Shown: positions 15,841 through 25,222 of the stretch, in pieces
How positions within the stretch are numbered: the first letter of the stretch is position 1
Layout of the letters: every line of letters begins with the position of its first letter
Source: Candidatus Poribacteria bacterium
Lineage (GTDB): Bacteria > Poribacteria > WGA-4E > WGA-3G
Length of the DNA: 33,365 nucleotides
Direction: 5' to 3'
Assembly (NCBI GenBank): GCA_026710795.1
Contig: JAPOQK010000021.1
Span: 1-33,365, forward strand
Position numbers and translations under genes: made by a program
Notes under the pieces: generated by a model
Database searches by the model: none
Told to the model about the DNA's origin: nothing
Seen by the model: only the letters and a program-made list of their open reading frames with translations

Positions 15841-17766
15841 ATGAAAATAGTAAGTCTCTTACTAACTATATTGCCACTGATTTCAACGTTATTTCTTTTC
15901 ACGTTTTTGTCCGCGACTGCTTTATCACAAGAACATACACACTTTGGCTTGCTACCGAATACAAAAGCGCGTTTTGGAAAAGGCAGAATACATCAGGTAA
16001 AGTATTTTCCAGATGGCAACCGTTTGGCTGTTGCTACTTCTATTGGCGTATGGATTTATGATGTTCAGACAGGTGAACCGCTTGACCTCCTTACTGAACA
16101 TACAGCACCTGTAAAGTCGATAGAATTCAGTCTAGATGGTGCAACTCTTGCATCAGGTAGTGAGGACAAAACCATCCGACTATGGGACACAAGCACAGGT
16201 AAACTAAAATCTACATGTCTTGAACATGAAGATGAAGTCGTATTATTGGCATTTTGTCCTTCTGGGAAGTCCCTCGCCAGTACCAGTGGAAGTTCGGATA
16301 TCCAAATTTGGGACGTTCAAACCGGTAATGTTTTAAAGACCTTTGAAGCAGGAGTCACACCTATATATTCAATTACCTTTTCTCTGGATGGTACAATGCT
16401 CCTCATCATCGGTAATACTGAAGACTACGACTCTCGCATTGAGTACTGGGATACACAAACCGGTGAACATATAAAAAATGTTCTTATAGAAAGTAAATTT
16501 AAGGCTGCAGCGATGTCACCAAACTGTAAAATACTGGCTTGCGTGGATTATTATCCGCTCCAGTTTTACGATGTGGAGACAGGTAAACACCTGAGGAGTG
16601 TAGAAAAGCGTTTAGGAGAGTTAAATTCGATCCAGTTTTCATCTGATAGACGGACTCTTATCACTGGTGGTCGTTGGGGTACGGTTGATATTTGGGACGT
16701 GAATACAGCAAAAAATCTGAGAAGCATGCTACATAAAAAAGATGATGATGTTGTATCTGTTACTTATTCACCCGATGAACAGACAATCGCAAGTGGAGGA
16801 GAAGATGGCACAGTTAAGTTTTGGGATGTAGCCACTGGAAAACTCACAAAAACCATCACGGGACACATATCATCTGAAATTTACTCTGCTGCATATTCAC
16901 CTGATGACCATACACTTGCTTGTGGCAGCGAGGACAAATTGTTCACATGGAATGCTCGGACTGGTGAATTGTTGAAAACTTCTACTGATCCTAACCGTGA
17001 AGTTTATTCTATAAAATATTCTTCTGATGGAAAAATAATTTCTACTGTTGGTCTTTCTACACGTTCCCATATAACAAATTCTCATAAAGCGCGTCTGTGG
17101 AATGTGAAAACCGGACGGTTCCTCGGCAGTTTTGCCGGACATTTTTCCATAGCCTTTTCACCCGATGGCACTATTCTTGCCACCGGAGGTCGCTTCAGTC
17201 AGGTCTGTTTATGGGAAATTCGTAGAGGTGAATTATATCTGATTGGTGACCGCTTAGCAACATTTACAGAACATACCGAAAACGTAACTTCAGTGGCATT
17301 TTCACCTGATGGAAAAGTGCTTGCAAGTGGAAGCCAAGACAAGACAATTCAAATCTGGGACATGGACACACGCACGCATCTTAAAACATTCACAGGACAT
17401 GATGAGGGTGTCACTGATGTGGTGTTTTCCCCTGATGGAACCACACTTGCAAGCGGAAGTGAGGATGGTACGATCCGTTTGTGGAACGTTAATTCCGACG
17501 GCTTGGTGCTACCACCCATTGAAGGTGCAGGACATATAACTTCCCTGGATTATTCTCCTGATGGTGGTATACTTGCCAGTGGAACTGAGGACGGAAATGC
17601 TATCCACATTTGGGAAGCAAAGACAGGAGAAAAACTTCATACATTTACCGGTCATACGCAACGTGTAAATGATGTGGTATTTTCAACGGATGGCACAACA
17701 TTAGTAAGTGTTAGTGATGATGGGACAGTACTCTTGTGGGATCTATCAACATTAGCAAGTGATTAA
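15841..17766 (+). CDS. Exported 14-motif WD40 propeller (D family)
   Basis: 641 residues with a clear signal peptide: MKIVS, a long hydrophobic core, and a likely cut after ATALS (S29|Q30). No lipobox is present, so it should be a soluble protein outside the inner membrane. The mature part starts with a FG-LP-x-x-x-KARFGKG motif and carries 14 WD motifs ending VLLWDL, which fits two 7-bladed propellers. A distinctive LWEIRRGELYLIGDRLATF segment in blade 10 is shared with the genes at 20641 and 25223 and marks the D family. GGAG lies 10 bases before the ATG. It follows the membrane-anchored sigma-propeller by 54 bases and is probably co-transcribed. Both propellers should then sit in the same outer compartment, so direct contact is plausible (inference). 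Confidence 0.88.
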   Translation: MKIVSLLLTILPLISTLFLFTFLSATALSQEHTHFGLLPNTKARFGKGRIHQVKYFPDGNRLAVATSIGVWIYDVQTGEPLDLLTEHTAPVKSIEFSLDGATLASGSEDKTIRLWDTSTGKLKSTCLEHEDEVVLLAFCPSGKSLASTSGSSDIQIWDVQTGNVLKTFEAGVTPIYSITFSLDGTMLLIIGNTEDYDSRIEYWDTQTGEHIKNVLIESKFKAAAMSPNCKILACVDYYPLQFYDVETGKHLRSVEKRLGELNSIQFSSDRRTLITGGRWGTVDIWDVNTAKNLRSMLHKKDDDVVSVTYSPDEQTIASGGEDGTVKFWDVATGKLTKTITGHISSEIYSAAYSPDDHTLACGSEDKLFTWNARTGELLKTSTDPNREVYSIKYSSDGKIISTVGLSTRSHITNSHKARLWNVKTGRFLGSFAGHFSIAFSPDGTILATGGRFSQVCLWEIRRGELYLIGDRLATFTEHTENVTSVAFSPDGKVLASGSQDKTIQIWDMDTRTHLKTFTGHDEGVTDVVFSPDGTTLASGSEDGTIRLWNVNSDGLVLPPIEGAGHITSLDYSPDGGILASGTEDGNAIHIWEAKTGEKLHTFTGHTQRVNDVVFSTDGTTLVSVSDDGTVLLWDLSTLASD

Positions 17767-17773
17767 TAATTAT

Positions 17774-17820
17774 TTTGTATACTGAGTTCCATTTGTGTAC
17801 CTCAATGAAGTGTATACAAA
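17774..17820 (+). promoter_or_regulatory. Inverted repeat TTTGTATAC between the duplicated units
   Basis: TTTGTATAC (17774-17782) is the exact reverse complement of GTATACAAA (17812-17820), with 29 bases between. It takes the place where the first unit has its ECF promoter. It may be an operator. A terminator is unlikely because the stem is AT-rich and there is no T run. Confidence 0.3.
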
Positions 17821-17839
17821 TGTTATTATGAGGTATTTA

Positions 17840-20575
17840 ATGAAGAGAAGCGATGCTGAATTGATTGACGAAATTCTGTCAGGAGACGAGGATGCATTTA
17901 GTGCGTTAGTGGAAAAATATGAAAAAAGTGTACATGCACTGGCATGGAGAAAAATCGGAGATTTCCATGTCGCAGAGGAAGTCACACAGGATACTTTCCT
18001 ACAAGTATATAAGAAGTTACCCACAATTAAAAACCCAAAACATTTTCCTGGATGGTTGTATGTAATAGCTAACAGACAATGTATTACTTGGCTGCGTAAG
18101 AATGATAAACACGCAATACAATCGCTTGAAGCAACAAGTCAAGATACTTTAGAAGAAACTGCGTATGCATGTTTTGTTTCGGAGAAACGTGAAGAAACAG
18201 AAGTTGAGAGACGACGTGTAGTGGTTGAGAATCTTCTGGAAAAGTTACCAGAGAGCGAACGTACAGTAGTAATACTCCATTACCTTGGAGAAATGTCCTG
18301 CGATGCAATAGGTAAATTTTTAGGTGTATCTCCAAACACTGTTAAAAGTCGACTCAGGCGTGCGCGAAATCGTTTAAGAGAGAATGAATCACTTATCATA
18401 AATACGCTCGGAAGTGTTAAATTATCCCCAAACTTATCTGAAAGCATCATGAGGGAGATCGCGAATGTTAGTCAGACATCTTCTACCGGAACAAAGCCGT
18501 TATTGCCGTTAGCATCTTTAGGATCATCCTTATTATTGGTTATACTTCTGATTGGCGCAAGTAATCAATACTTGACTCATTTTCAGTTGCCTTATAGTTA
18601 TGACGCACCCCAAGAAACCACGATTGAAATTGTGGAATCACCATTCATGCTAAACAACACGCGAAAACTCGATGTGCAAAATCGGTTAGGGAGAGAAGTT
18701 GATCGTGGGAAAAGTAACAATTATGGTCTACAAGAAGGAAATACATCAATGCAAAACGACTTTGTTCAAGATTCTACGAAATGGAAATTACCTGAGGGGG
18801 CAAAAGCACGTTTGGGAAAAGGACATATATTTGATATGGCATACTCTCCAGATGGTACACAGCTTGCTGCTGCGGGAACGATCGGTATATGGTTATATGA
18901 TACACTCACTGGTGAGGAATACAATTTGCTTTATGATAACATGGACAGTGTTTCGACTGTAGCCTTCAGTCACGACAGCAAATATCTCGCAAGCGATGGA
19001 ATAGATAACACAATTATAATTTGGGATCCGAGTTCTGGACAACATATCGATACTTTCAAAGGACATCAAGACTACGTTAATTCGGTTGCGTTTAGTCCGG
19101 ACGGGAAAACACTCGTGAGTGGTGGGGGCGATGAAACAGTCCGTTTATGGGATGTAGCAACTGGTCAACTTCGTCTCACCTTTGCTGGACATGCTGATGG
19201 TGTTTCCGATGTGGTGTTTTCACCCGATGGTGAAATGCTTGCCAGTCATGGAAACAGAGATGGAAATCTTTATCTTTGGGATGCACACACCGGGGAATTC
19301 CTACACTCGCTAACAGGTCATGATGGAGATGTTAATTGCATTACCTTTTCACCTGATGGTAAAACTTTAGCAAGTGGTGGAGAAGACGGGACAATAAGAT
19401 TGTGGAAAACATATACCGGGCAAATGATGAAAACCATAGAAGTCACATCTGGACTTCACGGTATCAAGTCAATCGTTTTCGTTCCAAATGAAAATATAAT
19501 CATTAATACTAACTATGGAGATGATAAGATAAAGTTCTGGGATTGTGCCTCAAATGAACTTCTTTATACAATAAATAGTCCACCAGAGACAACCTATCAT
19601 ATGGTTGTCTCACCGGATGGAATGACACTTGTAAATGCAGGAAGTGACGGGACAATCCAGTTTTGGGATGTTGCTACTTTAACATCAATACGAACTCTTC
19701 ATGGTTATGCGGAGATGTTTCGTGATATGTCGTATTCACCTGATGGAAACATACTCGCTACAGTGAGCACTGGTCCAAGTCTTCGTTTATGGGATCCAAA
19801 TTCAGGTAGACTGAAAACTACTTACTATCCAGGTTCTGTTAGTATAACTTCCATTGACTATGCTCCTGATGGAGTAACACTCGCATGTGCTCCTGGACCA
19901 AATGAATATGACACGGTTTATCTCTTTAATACTGAAACAGGTGAACAGGGACGTGTTTTCAATGGTGATTATGATGGCTTTGAATCCGTAGCCATAAGTC
20001 CTATAGGAAACATACTTGCAGGTGGAGACAATAGTGGGAACATCTATTTATGGGATGTGTTTACCGGTGAAATCATAAGAATACTCAAATGGCACGGTGA
20101 TATTGTAAGGACTTTATCTTTCTCCCCTGATGGAAAATTGCTTGTGGGTACCAGTGATTCAGGCACTCGTTTTTGGGATATAGTCACAGGTGAAACATTC
20201 AAAGACTTTGCATCTGTTTATATTACACTATCCCCAAGTTGGGAAAAGTTTGTTTGTGTGGATTGGGGAAAAAATGGACTTATGCAATTTTGGAACATGG
20301 GGGAAGATGAACCAATCAAAACTATCACAACAGAAGAAAGAACATATTTTCAAACTTATTCACCAGATGGATCTGAAATTGTTGGGATCGGTCCTGGGAA
20401 TAATATTACATTTTGGGATGCAGATTCACTTAAGGTAATTCACAGTATTGCAGATGGACATAAGAAAAGTGCGAAGTCAGAAGGTGTTTGGTTTGTAAGA
20501 TATTCACCAGATGGTGGATCCGTTGCCACCGCAGGTTGGGATAGCACTGTTCTTCTATGGGATGTTCCGCAATAA
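17840..20575 (+). CDS. Membrane-anchored ECF sigma (type 1)-WD40 fusion (C family), 14 WD motifs
   Basis: 911 residues, a tandem paralog of the gene at 13141 with the same order: ECF region 2 (GWLYVIAN at 71), region 4 from about 136, one membrane helix at about 221-243, a linker, W-x-LPEGAKARLGKG near 315, then 14 WD motifs ending VLLWDVPQ. Unlike the first copy the blade set is complete, with LMQFWNM and ITFWDA both present near the end. The start at 17840 has GAGG six bases upstream, as in the other type 1 genes; an in-frame ATG at 17828 is less likely. No TGCAACC/CGTCA pair lies in the 73-base gap, so transcription probably reads through from the upstream unit or uses another promoter. 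An internal start lies at codon 304. Confidence 0.9.
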   Translation: MKRSDAELIDEILSGDEDAFSALVEKYEKSVHALAWRKIGDFHVAEEVTQDTFLQVYKKLPTIKNPKHFPGWLYVIANRQCITWLRKNDKHAIQSLEATSQDTLEETAYACFVSEKREETEVERRRVVVENLLEKLPESERTVVILHYLGEMSCDAIGKFLGVSPNTVKSRLRRARNRLRENESLIINTLGSVKLSPNLSESIMREIANVSQTSSTGTKPLLPLASLGSSLLLVILLIGASNQYLTHFQLPYSYDAPQETTIEIVESPFMLNNTRKLDVQNRLGREVDRGKSNNYGLQEGNTSMQNDFVQDSTKWKLPEGAKARLGKGHIFDMAYSPDGTQLAAAGTIGIWLYDTLTGEEYNLLYDNMDSVSTVAFSHDSKYLASDGIDNTIIIWDPSSGQHIDTFKGHQDYVNSVAFSPDGKTLVSGGGDETVRLWDVATGQLRLTFAGHADGVSDVVFSPDGEMLASHGNRDGNLYLWDAHTGEFLHSLTGHDGDVNCITFSPDGKTLASGGEDGTIRLWKTYTGQMMKTIEVTSGLHGIKSIVFVPNENIIINTNYGDDKIKFWDCASNELLYTINSPPETTYHMVVSPDGMTLVNAGSDGTIQFWDVATLTSIRTLHGYAEMFRDMSYSPDGNILATVSTGPSLRLWDPNSGRLKTTYYPGSVSITSIDYAPDGVTLACAPGPNEYDTVYLFNTETGEQGRVFNGDYDGFESVAISPIGNILAGGDNSGNIYLWDVFTGEIIRILKWHGDIVRTLSFSPDGKLLVGTSDSGTRFWDIVTGETFKDFASVYITLSPSWEKFVCVDWGKNGLMQFWNMGEDEPIKTITTEERTYFQTYSPDGSEIVGIGPGNNITFWDADSLKVIHSIADGHKKSAKSEGVWFVRYSPDGGSVATAGWDSTVLLWDVPQ
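18735..18751 (+). promoter_or_regulatory. Internal ribosome site and start at the linker/propeller joint
   Basis: AAGGA (18735-18739) is 9 bases before an in-frame ATG (18749), conserved with the first copy. The encoded tail begins MQNDFVQDSTKWKLPEG. Confidence 0.4.
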
Positions 20576-20640
20576 TCAGTTATTAATTTCGTTTCCTAAT
20601 TATCATCATCAATACAACTATAATAGGAGTCAATATTAGG

Positions 20641-22584
20641 ATGAAAATACTTGGCACCGTAGCATACATTTTGCCCTTATTTACTATCCCCTTAATAATT
20701 ACTTTCATAACAACAGCCGCTTTCTCTCAAAGCCATATTCACTTAGGATTACCGGATGGTGCTAAAGCACGTTTTGGAAAAGGGAGTATAAACTTGGTAA
20801 AATATTTTCCTGACGGTATACGTTTTGCTGTTGCGACATCCATTGGAACATGGATATATAATGTCAATACTGGTGAGGTAGTTAATTTACTGTTAGGTCA
20901 CACAGCACTAGTTAAGACTATATCATTCAGTCCAGATGGCAAGATAATAGCAACAGGTAGTAAGGACAGGACTATAAAACTATGGGATACAAGCAATGGT
21001 AATCTAATTTCGACATGTATTGGACATAAAGAGGAAATTAATTTAATAGCATTTAGTCCTGATGGAAAGAGTATCGCAAGTACAAGTGCAGACTGGAAAA
21101 TTCGGATTTGGAACGTACAATCCGGAAACACTATAACGACTATTTCTGAATGTGGGGCAGAAGACATGTGTGCAATTGTCTATTTACCCGACGGTGATAT
21201 GCTGCTTACTATAAGGAATGACGATAGGGACGAGTCATATATTGAGTATTGGAACTCTCAAACGGGTGAATTTATAGACTATGTTCTTATAGAGACATCT
21301 TTTGAAACTGCAGCTATTTCACCCGATTGTAAAATTCTTGCTGGTACAGGAAAATATCCACTTCGGTTTTGGGATTTAAAGACAGGTAAATTGTTGAAAA
21401 ATAATGTTAAAGAAAAAGTTAGTCCTGAGTATATGGAGTTTTCAGTGGATGGTAGCAAACTCGTTACAGGAGAAAGATGGGAATCTATATGTGTATGGGA
21501 TACAGTAACAGGAAAATTGATAAATAGTATGTCGCATGGTAAAACAAACAATTCTGTAACATATTCACCGGATGGGAAAACTATTGTAGGTGAAATCGGT
21601 GATGGTACAATTAATGTATGGGATTCTGTTACAGGTAAACTTTTCAACACAATCAGTGGACATAGCAATTCAAGTTTTTACGCTGTTGCTATATCTCCAG
21701 ATGGAAATATGCTTTCCACTGGTGGTGAATCCGAAGTTCAGTTTTGGAATACACTGACAGGTGAAATCCAGCAAACCATCAAAGAACCGCGTTGCGATGT
21801 CCATTCTCTAAGCTATTCATCGGATGGGAAATTTCTTGCTACAGCGGGAACATCCATTAAAGCGCGTTTGTGGGATGCACAAACAGGAAGGTTCCTTGGA
21901 GGTTTTAGTCAACATAAAAAAAACAGTGATTACAGACATCAAGATAATGTTCCTTCAGTTGCATTTTCACCCGATGGTAGTATACTTGCAACCGGAGGAA
22001 CAGATAACCAGGTCAATTTGTGGGAGATTCGCACTGGTGAACAGTACCTTATTGGGGAACGTTTAGCTACATTCTCTGAACATACGGAAGCGGTCACTTC
22101 AGTTGCATTTTCACCTGACGGAAAAATGCTTGCGAGTGGAAGCCAAGACAAGACAATTCAAATCTGGAACACGGACACACGCACGCATCTTAAAACATTC
22201 ACAGGACATGATGAGGGTGTCACCGATGTTGTGTTTTCCCCTGATGGAACCACGCTCGCAAGCGGCAGTGAGGATGGTACAATCTGTTTGTGGATTACTG
22301 ATACAGACGGCTTGGTACTACCACCCATTGAAGGTGCAGGACATGTTACTTCTCTGGATTATTCTCCTGATGGCAATATACTTATCAGTGGAACTGAGGA
22401 CGGAAATGCTATCCACATTTGGGAAGCAAAGACAGGAGATAAACTTCATACATTTACCGGTCATACGCAACGTGTAAATGATGTGGTATTTTCATCGGAT
22501 GGCACAACATTAGCAAGTGTTAGTAATGATGGGACACTTCTCTTGTGGGATCTATCTAACACTGATTTTTTACTCAAAAAGTAA
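20641..22584 (+). CDS. Exported 14-motif WD40 propeller (D family)
   Basis: 647 residues, paralog of the gene at 15841. The signal peptide (MKILGTVAYILPLF and onward) is predicted to be cut after AAFS (S29|Q30), the same position as in the first copy even though the hydrophobic core has diverged. The mature protein begins HIHLGLPDGAKARFGKG and holds 14 WD motifs. It includes the D-family LWEIRTGEQYLIGERLATF segment, with an extra lysine-rich loop (QHKKNSDYRHQDN) before it. The last 160 or so residues are nearly identical to those of the first copy, while the middle differs much more. AGGAG lies 11 bases before the ATG, a rather long gap; an ATT two codons upstream would be better spaced. It follows its sigma-propeller partner by 65 bases. 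Confidence 0.88.
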   Translation: MKILGTVAYILPLFTIPLIITFITTAAFSQSHIHLGLPDGAKARFGKGSINLVKYFPDGIRFAVATSIGTWIYNVNTGEVVNLLLGHTALVKTISFSPDGKIIATGSKDRTIKLWDTSNGNLISTCIGHKEEINLIAFSPDGKSIASTSADWKIRIWNVQSGNTITTISECGAEDMCAIVYLPDGDMLLTIRNDDRDESYIEYWNSQTGEFIDYVLIETSFETAAISPDCKILAGTGKYPLRFWDLKTGKLLKNNVKEKVSPEYMEFSVDGSKLVTGERWESICVWDTVTGKLINSMSHGKTNNSVTYSPDGKTIVGEIGDGTINVWDSVTGKLFNTISGHSNSSFYAVAISPDGNMLSTGGESEVQFWNTLTGEIQQTIKEPRCDVHSLSYSSDGKFLATAGTSIKARLWDAQTGRFLGGFSQHKKNSDYRHQDNVPSVAFSPDGSILATGGTDNQVNLWEIRTGEQYLIGERLATFSEHTEAVTSVAFSPDGKMLASGSQDKTIQIWNTDTRTHLKTFTGHDEGVTDVVFSPDGTTLASGSEDGTICLWITDTDGLVLPPIEGAGHVTSLDYSPDGNILISGTEDGNAIHIWEAKTGDKLHTFTGHTQRVNDVVFSSDGTTLASVSNDGTLLLWDLSNTDFLLKK

Positions 22585-22601
22585 AATAATCGCATTTTTT
22601 A

Positions 22602-22627
22602 AACCATTTCCCTAAAAACTCTCCTCT
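22602..22627 (+). promoter_or_regulatory. ECF-type promoter, type 2 (AACC-N17-CCTCT)
   Basis: AACC (22602-22605) and CCTCT (22623-22627) are 17 bases apart. The TTTAAACC, CCTAA and CTCCTCT context matches the site before 6142, at nearly the same distance to the start codon (30 against 29 bases), although the two propeller genes behind them belong to different families. Confidence 0.5.
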
Positions 22628-22657
22628 TTATATTGAAACCTAATTTGAAATTGGTCT

Positions 22658-25186
22658 ATGGACACCGATTTGATAACTCACAGTGACCTTCAAAACGACG
22701 CGTTGATACGTCTCGTACAAAACCGGGATGAGACTGCCTTTGTAGAACTCATATCACGTCATACGCATCGTATTTGGGGTATAATTGTTGCAAAATCCAG
22801 ACAACACCGAGATGCAGAAGAGATTCTAATGAATGTGTGGATGGCAGTTTGGGAGAATATTGAAGGTCTAAGGAAAATTGAAAGTTTTGATACTTGGTTA
22901 CGCCGAATAACATTAAACGCATGTAGAAGGTACTACAGTTCACATCGTCGTTCACGTGATGTAATCCTGCAGAGACATGAGGAATTATTTGAATATATTG
23001 ACAGAGCAGCACCTTCACGTTATCGCGAAATACAATTACGTCAAGATGCCAGAGAAGCGGTGAATCATCTTCCACAAAGGGTACGTTCCATTGCAAAATT
23101 GTATTATATTGAATCATGGAATGTCAACGATATTGCTGATCAATTAAACATTGCAATAGGCACAGTCAAAACAAGATTAGCAGAAATACGTACACTCCTA
23201 CGAAAAGAATTTGGAGTTGAACATCTACAAGGGGATGTAATGCAGGTAGAGTCTGTAAAAACGCAACAACAAGTGAACTGCTACAAAAGTTATCTACCTA
23301 CAGGCGCGCTTGCGCGATTTGGAAAAGGTTACATTTTTGATTTTGCCTATTCACCCGACGGAACGAGACTTGCCGTTGGATCTACAATTGGTATCTGGTT
23401 ATACGGTACAGAAACTGGTGAAGAGATAAACTTTCTAAAGGGTCATAGTTATTTTGTGAGTGATGTTGTCTTCAGTCCAAATGGAAAAACACTTGCGAGT
23501 TTAAGTAGTTGGAATGACTATACAATTCGTTTATGGGATGTGCCAACAGGTGAATGTAAAGCAGTACTTTCAGGACATACACAGGATGTACATTCTCTTG
23601 TTTACAGTCCTGATGGAAAGAGGATTGCAAGTGAGAGTGATGATGGAACTATTCGATTATGGAACGGTATCACTGGTAAACCAATAGCAACTTGGGAAAA
23701 TCATACGAATTTAATCAAGATATTAGCATTTAATCCAGATGGTAGGGCACTTGCAGGTGGAGGCAGTGATGAAGTTATACGAATTTGGGATGTTGTAACT
23801 GGAGAACTTCAGTTAACTTTTGCAGCACACGCGAATAGCATAGATTCCCTAAAGTATTCTCCCGATGGGAAAATACTCGCAAGTCGGGGAGGCGATAACA
23901 ATGTGTGTTTATGGGATGCACATACCGGTGAGTTTTTACGCCTATTCAAGACGAATGCAAAAACTGTCGATTCAATTGACTTTTCAACAGATTGGAAGAC
24001 GCTTGCGGTTGTTGACAACGATAAAACTCTACATCTGTGGAATACCCATACTGGTAAAAAAATAATAACTATCAATTTGAATAGAAAGTTTGGTTCAGTT
24101 CAGTTTTCTCCAGATGGGTTATATTTTGCATGTGATGTGGATAGTGATGGAGTTGTTTTTCTATTTGATACCGTTAGTGGGAACCTAATTCATGAACTTA
24201 AAATTGAAGGAAGTAGAGAGAGGGTCAATTTTTATCAATTTTCACCTGATGGTGAGTTACTTGCAGCATCCAACGGTTTTGAGATATTTTTCTGGAATGT
24301 AAAAACTGCAGAACATTTAAAGACAATCACAGGATATTCTGAAGTAATAGGTGCTTTAATATATTCTCCAATTGGAAATACAGTAGCGAGTGTAGATAGA
24401 ATGGTACGGATTTGGGATATAAATACACAGAAACTACTAAAGACAATTGCACCAGAAAGTTCAGTTAGATCAATTGTATATTCTCCATGTGGAGAGACAC
24501 TCGCTTGCGGAACTCCCGATAACACTATTTTACTATTGCATGTTGGAACGTGGGAACATTATAAAACATTAGAAGGGCACACCAAGGGTATTTCCTGTGT
24601 AATTTACAGTCCTGATGGACAAACTCTTGCAAGTGGGAGTTGGGACAAGTCAATCAGATTGTGGAATCCAAATTCTGGTGAACTTCAAAATACAATCATT
24701 GGACATACAGATGGAATTCATGATCTGGTTTTTTCACCAAATGGTAGAACACTTGCAAGTGGTGGCTATGATGGAACAATTCGGTTTTGGGATGTTGCAA
24801 CAGGGGAACTGATTAGAACAATTGATACAAAGTCAGACAATAGCATAGATTCTGTTGCATATTCTCCTGATGGAAAGATACTTGCATGCACAGGTGATAA
24901 CGGTGCTGATGGAATCCGTTTTTGGGATGTTAAAACCGGCGAACTTTTGAAAACTATTGAAGTTGAAGCAGGTGCGTTTTCAGTAGTTTATTCACCTGAT
25001 GGCAGCACATTTGCAAGTGGTGGGATGGGTGAACTCTCTGTTTGGGATGCTAAAACTTATGAAATCCTAAAAACTTTCACAGGACATATTGATCCTGTTT
25101 ATTCAGTAGCCTACTCACCAGATGGTAAGACACTCGCAAGCGGTTGTAGAGATAGTACTGTTATTATATGGGATTTAAGAAAATAA
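22658..25186 (+). CDS. ECF sigma factor (type 2) fused to 15-motif WD40 propeller (C-like), no membrane helix
   Basis: 842 residues. The sigma domain is type 2 like that at 6142 (LVQNRDETAFVELISRHT; AWENIEGL-type region 2; region 4 from about 138 with GTVKTRLAEIRTLL). The propeller resembles the C family at 13141 and 17840: LPTGALARFGKGYIFDFAYSP, then IGIWLYGTETGEEINFL. The gene thus joins one sigma type to the other group's propeller. The helix and linker found in the C genes are absent, so the protein should be cytoplasmic. I count 15 WD motifs, one more than the usual 14. Codon 195 is an internal ATG after AAGGGG. No good ribosome site precedes the main start. The partner at 25223 follows by 36 bases. 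Confidence 0.9.
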   Translation: MDTDLITHSDLQNDALIRLVQNRDETAFVELISRHTHRIWGIIVAKSRQHRDAEEILMNVWMAVWENIEGLRKIESFDTWLRRITLNACRRYYSSHRRSRDVILQRHEELFEYIDRAAPSRYREIQLRQDAREAVNHLPQRVRSIAKLYYIESWNVNDIADQLNIAIGTVKTRLAEIRTLLRKEFGVEHLQGDVMQVESVKTQQQVNCYKSYLPTGALARFGKGYIFDFAYSPDGTRLAVGSTIGIWLYGTETGEEINFLKGHSYFVSDVVFSPNGKTLASLSSWNDYTIRLWDVPTGECKAVLSGHTQDVHSLVYSPDGKRIASESDDGTIRLWNGITGKPIATWENHTNLIKILAFNPDGRALAGGGSDEVIRIWDVVTGELQLTFAAHANSIDSLKYSPDGKILASRGGDNNVCLWDAHTGEFLRLFKTNAKTVDSIDFSTDWKTLAVVDNDKTLHLWNTHTGKKIITINLNRKFGSVQFSPDGLYFACDVDSDGVVFLFDTVSGNLIHELKIEGSRERVNFYQFSPDGELLAASNGFEIFFWNVKTAEHLKTITGYSEVIGALIYSPIGNTVASVDRMVRIWDINTQKLLKTIAPESSVRSIVYSPCGETLACGTPDNTILLLHVGTWEHYKTLEGHTKGISCVIYSPDGQTLASGSWDKSIRLWNPNSGELQNTIIGHTDGIHDLVFSPNGRTLASGGYDGTIRFWDVATGELIRTIDTKSDNSIDSVAYSPDGKILACTGDNGADGIRFWDVKTGELLKTIEVEAGAFSVVYSPDGSTFASGGMGELSVWDAKTYEILKTFTGHIDPVYSVAYSPDGKTLASGCRDSTVIIWDLRK
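23229..23242 (+). promoter_or_regulatory. Internal ribosome site and start at the sigma/propeller joint
   Basis: AAGGGG (23229-23234) is 5 bases before an in-frame ATG (23240), codon 195, the same codon number as in the gene at 6142. Confidence 0.35.
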
Positions 25187-25222
25187 AGGTTATTCATATA
25201 TTGAGAGCTATTAGACGAGATA

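Larger units (their letters stand above)
13141..22584 (+). repeat. Tandem duplication of a two-gene unit (C-D pair)
   Basis: Unit 1 (13141-17766) and unit 2 (17840-22584) each hold a membrane-anchored sigma-propeller gene and a signal-peptide propeller gene in the same order. Identity is uneven. It is very high in the sigma/helix part (13141-14040 against 17840-18740) and again at the 3' end of the second gene (about 17290-17766 against 22100-22584), and lower in between. Unit 2 lacks the ECF promoter found before unit 1. Confidence 0.75.

Noticed and set aside
17774..17820. Inverted repeat as a rho-independent terminator
   Set aside because: The stem is AT-rich, the loop is 29 bases and no T run follows; kept only as a possible operator.
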